NCBI GenBank assembly: GCA_017544005.1
Contig: JAFYEZ010000047.1
Location: 1 to 59,551, forward strand
Source of the DNA: Bacteroidales bacterium
GTDB taxonomy: Bacteria > Bacteroidota > Bacteroidia > Bacteroidales > UBA932
Direction: 5' to 3'
Length of the DNA: 59,551 bases
Numbering within the stretch: the first letter of the stretch is position 1; each line of letters starts with the position of its first letter. Of this stretch, positions 40,781 through 49,853 are shown piece by piece. Made by a program: the position numbers and the translations under genes. The notes under the pieces are model-generated. The model was not told where the DNA came from. It made no database searches and was given only the letters and a program-made list of their open reading frames with translations.

Positions 40781-42658
40781 CTATTCCGTAACGATCTTCT
40801 GGCAACGGACGAAACCGCCGGTTGCACGGTTTCCGTTGGACGAGTTTGTGACGGAGTTGCCGGTATTCGTGTAATAGCTCATGTAGAACATACGACCACG
40901 GTAGTAGCCACCCTGCATAGCGACATCGTTGCGGCACCAGTACCAGCCACCGGTATAATACTTACCGTCGTTGCCGGAGGCATAGGAACCGCGCGGCATG
41001 AAGAAGGGCTGCGTAGCGTCCGTGGTGACATTGAACCAGTAGCCTTTGAGATTATCAAAGTAACCGGCCGCGTCTTCGGTCGAATTGCCGTCCCACTCCT
41101 TGAGCACATTGCTCTTGAAGTCAATGGTAGCCCAGAAGGAGCTGGAACCACCTTCCGGTACGCGATAGCCTGCCGGGCAGGGATCCCAGATGGTCTTCTC
41201 GTTGCCGGCCCAGAGATTCTTCGTGCCTTCCCACAGCCAGTCCCCGAACCATTGCTGGTGTTCTGCCAGCGTAGTATCGAGCGGCTGAATGAATGCAGCG
41301 GGGTGATGCACGACATAATCCAGGGTACCCACCTCCACAGAGGTCTCGATCTTGTTGGTAGAGGGGTTAAAGACAGGATCCTTACGACCAAACTGGAAGC
41401 GGAGGCCCCAGTTCTCCGAGAAAGCGACCACCGTATCTTTCGGATACGCGCAGACGGCACCGATATTGCGGTCCAGCAGGATGGTCTTTCCGTCTTTCAG
41501 GGTGACATCCTTCGGCGTATCGGTAATCCAGATAATCCAGTCCCAGAGGATGGTTTCATCCGCATCCCTGGCTTCCAGGATATAGTCACCTTTGTATTCG
41601 CCGGCCGTTACCTTGCAGTAGTTGGCGTAGGTGCTGATACTGATCGACGGGGCCTGACCATTGATCTGGGTATAGTAACGGGGCTTGCCGTAACCGGCGC
41701 TCTTTACGTGACCGATCAGCTTGCCGTCCGGACGGAACGGACCGATTTCCATAGAGGCATTCGGTTCAAGGATATAGGTGTTTGCCAGTCTTTCCTTTGT
41801 AAACATGAAGCGGACCTCGGCAGCCGGCATCTCCTGAATGGTACTGCGGACAATGGTATTCTCAACCAACGTACGGTTCAGGGAGAGATAGGCAGGGGTC
41901 TGGTCGGTCGTCAGGGAAACGGAGAGACCTGCGGCAAAAGCATTTACAGGAACGACTGCATAAACGACGGTCGGGTTGGCCTCGTCCGCGCTGATGACGG
42001 TGTTCTCCGGAAGGGTCACGGTGATGACCTTGGTGGTGTTCCCGGTGAATTCGAGGGACGGTTCGTTGCCGCTGGCGGTGACGACGGCCTTACCTGCGAG
42101 CGGCTCGTTGGCAGCGATCTGGATGAACTTGATCGGACGCTCGGAGAGACCGAAGAGTTGCAGCTTGAGCAGACCCATCACGTTCTTGAATTCCAGGGAA
42201 CCGTCACCCACGGCCACGGCCAGATTGGCGTTGTTCGGCATATTGCCGACCACACCTTCCTGCACGTCGGGAATGACGACCGGGAGATAGAAAGTTCCGT
42301 TGTTCGCTTCCCCCATCGATTCGGTGTCGAAATAACTTGCGGGATAAACGGCTGCCTTGAGAGCGTCTGCGATGGCATCGCCTTCGAATACACCGGCGTC
42401 GGTGCCTTCACCGGCCACGAGGTCGTAAACGACTGCGTTTTCAGGGGCAGAAGAGCCGACGACTGCGATCTGGTCGCCAGCGCTCCACAGGACGGAGAGT
42501 TCGCCGTCCAGCGAAGTACGGGTAGCTGCCACAGGCTGCTCCAAAGAGGCCTTGAGGGTGGCTTTTTCTACGGGTTTAACCGAAGGGTTTTCGATGTCAT
42601 TCTGGCATCCGACCACGGTGAGCAGTGCGACTGCTGCAAGAATCAGTACTTTTTTCAT
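40781..42658 (-). CDS. Fimbrillin-like lipoprotein with C-terminal FISUMP-type domain
   Basis: A 625-residue predicted lipoprotein; ATG at 42658, lipobox LTVVGC. The N-terminal ~280 residues resemble fimbrillin-like proteins (ATRTSLDGELSVLWSAGDQI). The C-terminal part has the Fibrobacter succinogenes major paralogous domain signature (KTIWDPCPAGYRVPEGG, then MPRGSYASG and FVRCQKIVTE at the end). It is likely exposed on the surface and may bind polysaccharide or another cell. A 43-codon peptide gene lies 16 bp upstream, with the Shine-Dalgarno-like GGAGGAAAG in the gap. Confidence 0.8.
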   Translation of the reverse strand: MKKVLILAAVALLTVVGCQNDIENPSVKPVEKATLKASLEQPVAATRTSLDGELSVLWSAGDQIAVVGSSAPENAVVYDLVAGEGTDAGVFEGDAIADALKAAVYPASYFDTESMGEANNGTFYLPVVIPDVQEGVVGNMPNNANLAVAVGDGSLEFKNVMGLLKLQLFGLSERPIKFIQIAANEPLAGKAVVTASGNEPSLEFTGNTTKVITVTLPENTVISADEANPTVVYAVVPVNAFAAGLSVSLTTDQTPAYLSLNRTLVENTIVRSTIQEMPAAEVRFMFTKERLANTYILEPNASMEIGPFRPDGKLIGHVKSAGYGKPRYYTQINGQAPSISISTYANYCKVTAGEYKGDYILEARDADETILWDWIIWITDTPKDVTLKDGKTILLDRNIGAVCAYPKDTVVAFSENWGLRFQFGRKDPVFNPSTNKIETSVEVGTLDYVVHHPAAFIQPLDTTLAEHQQWFGDWLWEGTKNLWAGNEKTIWDPCPAGYRVPEGGSSSFWATIDFKSNVLKEWDGNSTEDAAGYFDNLKGYWFNVTTDATQPFFMPRGSYASGNDGKYYTGGWYWCRNDVAMQGGYYRGRMFYMSYYTNTGNSVTNSSNGNRATGGFVRCQKIVTE

Positions 42659-42674
42659 AGTCTTTCCTCCGGCA

Positions 42675-42806
42675 TTAAGCAGTCCAACTTCCCGTGTTTT
42701 GACCGAATCCTTCCGTGGATCCGCTCGAAGCAAGAACGGCAGTCTCCGCTTCCGTCAGGACGATATCCGTCTCCGGAGCGATGTAAAAGCGTTTTTCGAG
42801 ATGCAT
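42675..42806 (-). CDS. Small peptide (43 aa) preceding the fimbrillin-like lipoprotein
   Basis: A 43-codon gene from ATG 42806 to TAA 42675, starting MHLEKRFYIAPETDIVLTEA and ending in a Ser/Gly-rich stretch. The RFYIAP-x4-V pattern matches the RYQAP-x5-F of the 54-residue peptide at 34584-34748, and both stand directly before fimbrillin-like lipoproteins. It has no signal peptide and no cysteine. It is co-transcribed with the lipoprotein from a TATTTTTG promoter at 42860-42867. Function unknown. Confidence 0.65.
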   Translation of the reverse strand: MHLEKRFYIAPETDIVLTEAETAVLASSGSTEGFGQNTGSWTA

Positions 42807-42859
42807 GGTACAAGTGGTATAAAATGAATGAATGTATCTGTCAATCCTCAGATTTTTGC

Positions 42860-42867
42860 CAAAAATA
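42860..42867 (-). promoter_or_regulatory. -7 element of the peptide-lipoprotein operon
   Basis: TATTTTTG on the minus strand, 53 bases upstream of the small-peptide ATG, inside the gap after the AlkD-like gene. Confidence 0.5.
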
Positions 42868-42918
42868 ATAGTTTTTTAGCAATTCTAAAAGCAGCTACAG
42901 GATTCTTCAAGCGTGATT

Positions 42919-43650
42919 CTATTCCTGCCCGGCTAAATCCCGCCTGCTGCATGAAAGCCACGCACGGCGTTCTGCCTCCGGGAATTTCTCGATGGCATAG
43001 CGGAGCATCGTGCGGGGCATGGTGTGGTAGCGGGGGCGCAGGAAGGCCTCCAGCGCAGCCTTGTCGCGTTTTCCCGCCTCGCGGAGCATCCACCCTACAG
43101 CTTTGTGAATCAAATCATGTGGATGATGCAGAAGGATATCCGCGATAGCGAAGGTATCCTCCAGCTGGCCGTGGCGAATGAATTGCATCGTGCTCACGAT
43201 CCCGATGCGCTGCTCCCAGAGGGTCCGGCCCTCGCGGGCCAGCTTGTAGAGCAGCGAACGATCCTTGTCCAGCAGCCAGACCCCCAAAAGCGGATAGCAG
43301 CTCAGATCCACCAGGTCCCAGTTGTTGATGAAATCCGTATGGGACAGATAGATATCGACGCATTGCCGCTGCCGCTCCGGGTCTTTCCGGGCATGACTGA
43401 AAAGCTCCACCAGCGTGAGCAGCGCGGCCAGACGCACTTCGTGGAACTCGCTCGCCAGGCACTCCTCCAGAGCGGAGAAGCCGGTCTCCCGCCAGGTCGC
43501 CTTCACCACCGCCCTCGTATCGGGAACCTTGATACCCAGAAATTTATCTCCTTCGCCATACTGTCCGGGACCGGTCTTAAAGAAGCGCATCAGCCCTTCG
43601 ACCTGCGAAGGGTCGCGCCGGGCGAGCATCGCTTCGTATAACGGATTCAT
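42919..43650 (-). CDS. DNA alkylation repair protein, AlkD-like
   Basis: A 243-residue helical HEAT-like repeat protein of the AlkC/AlkD DNA glycosylase superfamily, which removes alkylated bases without base flipping. Marks are FFKTGPGQYGEGDKFLGIKV at the start, the active-site region INNWDLVDLSC with the conserved Trp-Asp, and HKAVGWMLREAGKRD. Length and motif order match AlkD. It is divergent from the DUF4954 gene and separated by a promoter. Activity is inferred. Confidence 0.88.
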   Translation of the reverse strand: MNPLYEAMLARRDPSQVEGLMRFFKTGPGQYGEGDKFLGIKVPDTRAVVKATWRETGFSALEECLASEFHEVRLAALLTLVELFSHARKDPERQRQCVDIYLSHTDFINNWDLVDLSCYPLLGVWLLDKDRSLLYKLAREGRTLWEQRIGIVSTMQFIRHGQLEDTFAIADILLHHPHDLIHKAVGWMLREAGKRDKAALEAFLRPRYHTMPRTMLRYAIEKFPEAERRAWLSCSRRDLAGQE

Positions 43651-43693
43651 CTGTACGTCTTTCTTTTGACGGTTTAAAGATATGAAAATTGAT

Positions 43694-43701
43694 TAAATTT
43701 G
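43694..43701 (+). promoter_or_regulatory. -7 element for the DUF4954 gene
   Basis: TAAATTTG, 18 bases before the ATG at 43720. Confidence 0.5.
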
Positions 43702-43719
43702 CATGAATAAACCAAGGCT

Positions 43720-45696
43720 ATGTACAAGAGACTTACTGAAGAAGAGATTGCGCTACTGACGGCCGCCGGCTGCAAGGCGGAAGATTGGGACCGGGTGAAA
43801 ACCTCCTCCCCCGAAACGCTCAAGTATATCAAGAACGTCCGTTTCTCCGGCGACGTCTGCTTCGGCCGCTTCGAGGCCGCATTCACGCTGCCCGGCGGGC
43901 TCAGGAAGCACTCCGGCCTGCGGAATGTCACCCTGCACAACGTGACCATCGGCGACAACACCCTCGTGGAAAATGTCACCGACTATGTGGCGAACTACAA
44001 CATCGGCAGCGACTGCTACATCGAAAATATCGACCTGCTCTACAACGACGGCCCGTGCCGGTTCGGCAACGGCATCGAGATCTCCGTTCTCAGCGAGACG
44101 GGTGGCCGCGAGGTGCCCATCTACGACCGCCTCAGCGCGCAGACCGCCTATATCCTGGCCATGTATCGCCATGAGACGGAGGTCGTTGCGGCGCTCAACA
44201 GGATGATTGCCGACTATGCCGCTTCCGTGGAGTGCGAGCGGGGCACGATCGGCAACAACGTCAAGATCCGCAACGCCAAGGTCATCCACGGCGTACGGAT
44301 CGGCGACTGCGCCGTCGTCAGCGGAACCAGCCGGCTTCGCAACGGCAGCATCAACAGCAATGCCGATGCGCCGGTCCGCGTGGGCCACGGCGTGATCGCG
44401 GACGATTTCATCATCTGCAGCGGCGCCAAGGTGGAAGACAATACCACGCTGAACCGCTGCTTCGTGGGACAGTGCTGCACCCTGGGCCACGGCTACAGCG
44501 CCTCCGATTCCCTCTTCTTCTCCAACTGCCAGGGAGAGAACGGGGAAGCCTGCGCCATCTTCGCCGGCCCCTTCACCGTGACGCACCACAAGAGCACCCT
44601 GCTGATCGCCGGCATGTTCTCCTTTATGAACGCCGGTTCCGGCTCGAACCAGTCCAACCACATGTACAAGCTCGGCCCGATCCACCAGGGCATCCTGGAG
44701 CGCGGCGCCAAGACCGCATCGGACTCCTATATCCTCTGGCCTTCGCGCATCGGCGCCTTCTCGCTCGTGATGGGACGCCATGTGACGCATTCCGACACCA
44801 CCAACCTTCCCTTCTCGTACCTGATCGAGCAGCAGAACACCACCTACCTGGTGCCGGGCGTAAACCTGCGCAGCGTGGGTACCATCCGCGACGCCCAGAA
44901 GTGGCCCAAGCGCGATGCCCGCAAGGATCCCGACCGGCTCGACTGCATCAACTACAACCTGCTGAGCCCCTTCACCATCCAGAAGATGTTCAAGGGCATC
45001 AAGCTCCTCCAGAACCTGCAGTACTCCTCCGGTGTGCTCTCCGATGTCTATTCTTACCACAGCACCAAGATCCGCAACAGCGCCCTGCGCAGCGGTATCA
45101 ACTTCTACCGGACCGCCATCACCAAGTTCCTGGGCAACTCCATCATCAAACGGCTGGAAAACCTGCCGGAGGGCGCAACGGACGAACAGTTGCGGGCCGC
45201 CCTCATCCCGACCACGTCGCACGGAACCGGTTACTGGGTGGATATCAGCGGCATGATTGCTCCCAAGAGTGTGGTGGACGACCTGCTCGGGCGCATCGCC
45301 TCCGGCGAGGTATCCTCCATTGAAGAGGTGCACAGGACCTTCGCCGACATGCACGCCCACTACTACGAATACGAGTGGACCTGGGCCTATGAGCACTTTC
45401 AGGAGTTCTTCGGGGTGGACATGGATACGATCACCAAACAGCAGGTGGTCGATATCGTAAAGCAGTGGAAAGAGGCCGTGATCGGCCTGGACCGCCAGCT
45501 CTACGAGGATGCGCGCAAGGAGTTCGACCTGGCCGCCATGACCGGATTCGGTGCGGACGGCACCAAGGAGATCAAGGAGCAGGACTTCGAGCAGGTGCGC
45601 GGCGCCTTCGAGTCCAACTCCTTCGTCACCGCCGTCCTGGACCACATCAAAGTCAAAGAGGCACTGGGTGACGAATTGATTGCACGTCTCAGTTAA
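43720..45696 (+). CDS. DUF4954 protein with left-handed beta-helix
   Basis: A 658-residue Bacteroidota family protein. The N-terminal two thirds carry many hexapeptide-type turns of a left-handed beta-helix (VTIGDNTLVENV, GTIGNNVKIRNAKVIHGVRI, RVGHGVIADDFIICSGAKV), the fold of acyl and nucleotidyl transferases. The final ~160 residues are helical. No signal peptide, so cytoplasmic. It may act on sugar nucleotides, but the reaction is unknown. A CorC-type transporter gene follows 22 bp after the stop, with its own promoter element between. Confidence 0.85.
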   Translation: MYKRLTEEEIALLTAAGCKAEDWDRVKTSSPETLKYIKNVRFSGDVCFGRFEAAFTLPGGLRKHSGLRNVTLHNVTIGDNTLVENVTDYVANYNIGSDCYIENIDLLYNDGPCRFGNGIEISVLSETGGREVPIYDRLSAQTAYILAMYRHETEVVAALNRMIADYAASVECERGTIGNNVKIRNAKVIHGVRIGDCAVVSGTSRLRNGSINSNADAPVRVGHGVIADDFIICSGAKVEDNTTLNRCFVGQCCTLGHGYSASDSLFFSNCQGENGEACAIFAGPFTVTHHKSTLLIAGMFSFMNAGSGSNQSNHMYKLGPIHQGILERGAKTASDSYILWPSRIGAFSLVMGRHVTHSDTTNLPFSYLIEQQNTTYLVPGVNLRSVGTIRDAQKWPKRDARKDPDRLDCINYNLLSPFTIQKMFKGIKLLQNLQYSSGVLSDVYSYHSTKIRNSALRSGINFYRTAITKFLGNSIIKRLENLPEGATDEQLRAALIPTTSHGTGYWVDISGMIAPKSVVDDLLGRIASGEVSSIEEVHRTFADMHAHYYEYEWTWAYEHFQEFFGVDMDTITKQQVVDIVKQWKEAVIGLDRQLYEDARKEFDLAAMTGFGADGTKEIKEQDFEQVRGAFESNSFVTAVLDHIKVKEALGDELIARLS

Positions 45697-45702
45697 TCTG
45701 CT

Positions 45703-45710
45703 TACCTTTG
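45703..45710 (+). promoter_or_regulatory. -7 element almost touching the CorC-type start
   Basis: TACCTTTG, eight bases before the ATG at 45719, so the message would have almost no leader. Confidence 0.5.
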
Positions 45711-45718
45711 CAGTCTCT

Positions 45719-46750
45719 ATGGCGCTACTGTTAGTCTTCCTGCTCGGAGCGTTGCTCATCTCGTTCCTCTGCTCGATCCTTGAAGCCACATTGATGAGCA
45801 CGCCCCTCTCCTACATCACCCTGCGGGAAGAAGAGGGCTACCGCTTTGCCAAGCGGATGAAGGGCTACAAGCAGGACCCCTCCCGCGCCATCGCCGCCAT
45901 CCTCTCGCTCAACACCATTGCCAATACCATCGGCGCCGCCGGCGTGGGCCGTCAGGCGCAGCTGGTCTTCGGATCGGCCTGGTTCGGCGTAGTGAGTGCC
46001 GTGATGACCATCCTGATCCTGGTCTTCGCGGAGATCATCCCCAAGACGATCGGTACCACCCACTGGAAGAAGCTGATGGGCTTCGCCGCCGTGATGATCC
46101 GCGCACTGATTGTCTGCCTCTGGCCCATCGTGGTCTGCGTGGAGTATTTGCAGAAACTCATCACCCCCAAGAATGCCGAAACCGCCATCTCGCGCGAGGA
46201 AGTGGGCGCCATGGCCGACGTGGCCGAGGAGTCGGGCGAACTGGATGAGGATGAGAACGAGATTATCCAGAACCTGATCAACATCGACGAGATCACCGCC
46301 GCCGATGCGATGACGCCCCGCGTGGTGGCCGCCATCGCTCCGGAGAAGATGACCATCAAGTCGTTCTACAAAGACCGCCGCTACTACCACCACAGCCGGA
46401 TTCCGGTCTATGCGGATAACGACGAATACATCACCGGCTACATCCTCCGCCTGGACGCCCTCCAGCTGATGGCCGAGGACAAATACGACATGACCCTGGG
46501 CGACATCCGCCGCCAGGTGGACAGCTTCCCGGAGGAGACTCCCATCGACCGCATCTGGGACAAGATGCTCAAGAAGAAGGAGCAGATTGCCATCATCATC
46601 AACGAATACGGCTCCTTCCAGGGCATCGTGACGATGGAAGACATCATCGAGATGGTGCTCGGCGATGAAATCGTGGACGAGCGGGACGTCGTCGTGGACA
46701 TGCAGCAGCTGGCCCGCGAGAAGTGGAAGAAACTCAAGAAGAAACAATGA
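45719..46750 (+). CDS. CNNM/CorC-type membrane transport protein
   Basis: A 343-residue membrane protein of the CorC/HlyC (DUF21 plus CBS) family, linked to magnesium or cobalt efflux. It has about four helices in the first 150 residues ([19 protein letters not shown] and others), then two CBS domains ([19 protein letters not shown] and [20 protein letters not shown]). The usual C-terminal CorC_HlyC domain is missing, as in a shorter subgroup. The ATG at 45719 keeps the first helix and avoids an upstream TTG start. It overlaps pfkA by four bases (ATGA). Confidence 0.88.
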   Translation: MALLLVFLLGALLISFLCSILEATLMSTPLSYITLREEEGYRFAKRMKGYKQDPSRAIAAILSLNTIANTIGAAGVGRQAQLVFGSAWFGVVSAVMTILILVFAEIIPKTIGTTHWKKLMGFAAVMIRALIVCLWPIVVCVEYLQKLITPKNAETAISREEVGAMADVAEESGELDEDENEIIQNLINIDEITAADAMTPRVVAAIAPEKMTIKSFYKDRRYYHHSRIPVYADNDEYITGYILRLDALQLMAEDKYDMTLGDIRRQVDSFPEETPIDRIWDKMLKKKEQIAIIINEYGSFQGIVTMEDIIEMVLGDEIVDERDVVVDMQQLAREKWKKLKKKQ

Positions 46751-47727
46751 AAACCATCAATACCATCGGCGTTCTGACCTCCGGCGGTGACGCACCGGGC
46801 ATGAATGCCTGCATCCGCGCAGTCACCCGCAGCGCCATCTATTCCGGGTGGAAAGTCATCGGTATCTACCGGGGCTACGAGGGACTCATCAGCGGCGACT
46901 GCCGCGAGATGACCACCGAATCGGTCAGCAACATCATCCAGCGGGGCGGCACCATCCTCAAGACCTCCCGCAGCGAAGAGTTCTTGACGCCGGAGGGGCG
47001 CAAGAAGGCCTACGACAATCTGATCAAGTTCGGCATCGACGCCCTGATCGTGATCGGCGGCAACGGCTCGCTTTCCGGCGCGCAACAGCTTGCGCTGGAG
47101 TACGATATCCCCTGTATCGGCCTGCCGGGCACCATTGACAACGACCTCTACGGCACCGATTCCACCATCGGCTACGACACGGCCCTCAACACCATCGTCG
47201 GCGCCGTGGACAAGATCCGCGATACGGCCTCCTCGCACGATCGGATCTTCTTCGTGGAGGTGATGGGACGCGACGCGGGCTTCCTGGCCCAGAACAGCGC
47301 CATCGCGGCCGGCGCGGAAGCGGCCATCATTCCGGAGGAGCTGACGACCGACGACCAGCTGGCGCGCTTTATCGGGCGCGGCATGCGCAAGAGCAAGAAC
47401 AGCAGCATCGTGATCGTTTCCGAGAGCCCCAAGAGCGGCGGCGCCATGCACTACGCCGAGCGCATGCGCAAGGAGTATCCCGAATATGACGTGCGCGTCA
47501 CCATCCTCGGCTACCTGCAGCGCGGCGGCACGCCGAGCGCCGTGGACCGCATCCTGGCCAGCCGGCTGGGCGTGGCCTCGATCGAGGCGCTCAAAGAGGG
47601 CCAGCGGAACATCATGGTGGGCATCGACAACGACAAGATTGTCTATGTCCCCTTCTCGCGGGCCATTAAGATGGACAAGCCGATCAACCAGGAGCTGATC
47701 GACGTGCTGGGCATCCTTTCTATCTAA
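46747..47727 (+). CDS. pfkA: 6-phosphofructokinase
   Basis: Glycolytic enzyme phosphorylating fructose-6-phosphate to fructose-1,6-bisphosphate, 326 residues. Motifs are [10 protein letters not shown] (residues 11-20), [18 protein letters not shown] with the catalytic aspartates, and [11 protein letters not shown]. The nucleotide-site motif reads GGNGS (Asn106) where E. coli has GGDGS, so the donor might be ATP, another nucleotide or pyrophosphate. It is translationally coupled to the CorC-type gene. The aldolase fba is nearby but in another operon. Confidence 0.93.
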   Translation: MKTINTIGVLTSGGDAPGMNACIRAVTRSAIYSGWKVIGIYRGYEGLISGDCREMTTESVSNIIQRGGTILKTSRSEEFLTPEGRKKAYDNLIKFGIDALIVIGGNGSLSGAQQLALEYDIPCIGLPGTIDNDLYGTDSTIGYDTALNTIVGAVDKIRDTASSHDRIFFVEVMGRDAGFLAQNSAIAAGAEAAIIPEELTTDDQLARFIGRGMRKSKNSSIVIVSESPKSGGAMHYAERMRKEYPEYDVRVTILGYLQRGGTPSAVDRILASRLGVASIEALKEGQRNIMVGIDNDKIVYVPFSRAIKMDKPINQELIDVLGILSI

Positions 47728-47730
47728 AGT

Positions 47731-48783
47731 TTATTTCTTTCCCCAGTGGATGCAGATATCGTAGAGGATACCTGCGTCGAAGGCTACGCCCTTGTAGTAG
47801 TTGTTGGTGCTGCCCACCAGGTGGAAGCGCAGCGAACGGTCCTTGAGCGGGAACCAGTAGGTGTAGAATCCGCCGAAGAAGAGGTCCTTGTCGGCTGCCA
47901 GCAGCAGCGGCGTGATGCTGAGCGGACCGTAGCAGGTTGCGGTCAGCGAAGGATCGAAGAGCTGCTTGCCGTCGCGGCGGGCATCCCAGCCGCCCTTGAG
48001 GTGAAACTCGAACCGGTCGCCTTCGTAGGCCACCTTCAGCGTCACGGTCGATTCATTGTTGAAGAAGCGCTTCATATCCACCGTGGAGACCGTATAGTCG
48101 AGCTCGGCGCTGAGCCGGTCGTAGGTAAACCGGTTGCCGAGGGCGAGCGTCTTGATGAAGGATTTGTCGTCGCGCTGGGTCATCGTAAAGGCCCAGAGCG
48201 GCGCGTAGTTGTTGCCGATCTTGCCGGTCCAGGAACCGCTGAGGGTCACCAGACCGTCGCTGAGCACCTTCTTGCAGAAGGGCGAGTCGGCCACCTGGAA
48301 GCAGAGGGTATTGCCGGGCGCCACCTTGTAGCCCAGTTTGATGCCCCAGAGGTAGGGCTGGATCGTCTGCCACCAGGAAGATTCGATATCGTAATGGAAC
48401 TCGGTCGCTACCGCATCGATCTCATATCCGCCGTAGATGACATATCCTTTGCCGATGCCGGCCAGGAAGCGGCCGTTGCGATAGGTCAGGATGCCCGTGT
48501 CAATCCAGTTGATGGCCTTCGGATCACCCAGCGAGGTGTAGAGCGCGCCGGCATTCTGGCGGAACCAGCGGTTGCACATCCTGAAGGAGAAGTGCTCGTC
48601 GAAATTGGCCTGGAATACGCTGTTGAGTGAACTGTAGGCGATGCTCTCCTGGTAGCCGTCGGTCTGGTTCCAGGTTACGCGCGTTTCAGCGCGCGGATGG
48701 AGATGGAGGGTGTAGTCACCGGCCAGGCAGAGCGTAGAGGCGGGAAGAAGGGCGAGAAGGAGAAGGAGTGTTTTGCGAATCAT
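47731..48783 (-). CDS. Predicted outer-membrane beta-barrel protein
   Basis: A 350-residue protein with a signal peptide ending near residue 22 (LLLLALLPASTLCLAGD). The mature part has alternating aromatic beta strands and ends in an aromatic-rich strand, DICIHWGKK, as in a porin-like barrel. No specific porin family was recognised; a phosphate-selective or substrate-specific porin is possible. The ATG at 48783 was chosen over an upstream TTG. It follows the nuclease gene by 14 bp, and both are preceded by fba. Confidence 0.7.
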   Translation of the reverse strand: MIRKTLLLLLALLPASTLCLAGDYTLHLHPRAETRVTWNQTDGYQESIAYSSLNSVFQANFDEHFSFRMCNRWFRQNAGALYTSLGDPKAINWIDTGILTYRNGRFLAGIGKGYVIYGGYEIDAVATEFHYDIESSWWQTIQPYLWGIKLGYKVAPGNTLCFQVADSPFCKKVLSDGLVTLSGSWTGKIGNNYAPLWAFTMTQRDDKSFIKTLALGNRFTYDRLSAELDYTVSTVDMKRFFNNESTVTLKVAYEGDRFEFHLKGGWDARRDGKQLFDPSLTATCYGPLSITPLLLAADKDLFFGGFYTYWFPLKDRSLRFHLVGSTNNYYKGVAFDAGILYDICIHWGKK

Positions 48784-48797
48784 GTTTACGTGTTTAT

Positions 48798-49850
48798 TCA
48801 AAAACCCCAGTCTGTTTTATTGTAAGACGATTTGGGGGCGTTGGGAACGTTGACAAAGTAGTTCAGGCCGGTCAGCGCCTCGAGTTCCGTGACGCTGTAC
48901 ATATCCTGAACGGAAGGCTTGTGTTTGACATTGGTATAGTGCCCGAGGATGAAGGCCACGCACTGCAGTTCATCCGCCGTGCAGTCGGCCACCCGCTTGC
49001 CGCTGTTGCCGGCCTTCGTGCGCAGCAGCACCTTGTACCACGCCGTAGGAACCTGGCAGGTGCCGACGGCATTCGTGGTGGTGCAGGCGCTGGTCCTGAC
49101 CCCATAACGGTCGGTGAAATCGGCAAAGATGCACCCGACCACCTGATAGAGCGTATCGGAGCACCAGTAGGTATCTACCTTCTCTTCCAGGTTGTTCCAG
49201 GCGCCGCCGCCCGTATTGAAACCGGCCTGCAGCTGCGCGCCGATATTGGAATAGAAGAAGACCTGTTTGTTGGTGGGCACCGAGACGGTGCGGTCGGAGG
49301 AGCCGATCATGTGGCCCCGGGTGTAGCCTGTGAACTTCGGGCTCTGGTTAAAGGGAATCTGCGGGTCGTTCTGGTAGGAATCGTTGCGGCCCGAGGAGCC
49401 CTTGTAGCAGCTGTGCATCGGCGCCGCCACCCACACGGGGTGAAGCATGCCGCGCGAATAGCAGCTGGAAAAATTGCGGACCTGCTGCGCGTCGGCGCGG
49501 AAGGTATGCGAATAATAATAATCGGGATTGGCGTCGTCGATTCCGTTGCGGTCGGCATCCCGCTGGGCGGGCAGTTCCGGCCAGCCATAATCGGCCGAGG
49601 GAACGGGATCGGGATCGGGCGTGGGAGTCGGAGTCGGTTCGGGCTCCGGCGTGGGAGTAGGAGTGGGAGTCGGCGTGGGTTCCGGCGTGGGTTCCGGCGT
49701 GGGTTCCGGGGGAACAACCGGCCCCAACGGCTCGTCGGGACCGGTGTTCACCGGGTCGGGCAAAGGCTCACAGGAGAGGACCGTCAGCGCGCAGATCGCG
49801 ACGGCTACAGCCCCTCTGAACCATTGTAACCAATTACGCCTCAACGACAT
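48798..49850 (-). CDS. Secreted DNA/RNA non-specific endonuclease lipoprotein
   Basis: A 350-residue predicted lipoprotein (ALTVLSC) whose first ~90 residues after the Cys are a low-complexity Pro-Thr-Glu linker. The nuclease domain follows, with the His-Me finger-like motif GYTRGHMIGSSDR near residue 180 and WYKVLLRTK later. The linker is coded by near-identical short repeats (49621-49720) and so may vary in length. The enzyme would act outside the cell on DNA or RNA. The porin-like gene follows in the same operon. Confidence 0.87.
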   Translation of the reverse strand: MSLRRNWLQWFRGAVAVAICALTVLSCEPLPDPVNTGPDEPLGPVVPPEPTPEPTPEPTPTPTPTPTPEPEPTPTPTPDPDPVPSADYGWPELPAQRDADRNGIDDANPDYYYSHTFRADAQQVRNFSSCYSRGMLHPVWVAAPMHSCYKGSSGRNDSYQNDPQIPFNQSPKFTGYTRGHMIGSSDRTVSVPTNKQVFFYSNIGAQLQAGFNTGGGAWNNLEEKVDTYWCSDTLYQVVGCIFADFTDRYGVRTSACTTTNAVGTCQVPTAWYKVLLRTKAGNSGKRVADCTADELQCVAFILGHYTNVKHKPSVQDMYSVTELEALTGLNYFVNVPNAPKSSYNKTDWGF

Positions 49851-49853
49851 CCC

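Noticed and set aside
37394-42900. An integrative element using tRNA-Arg as attachment site
   Set aside because: No integrase and no second copy of the tRNA 3' end were found in the window, so only an accessory stretch is reported.
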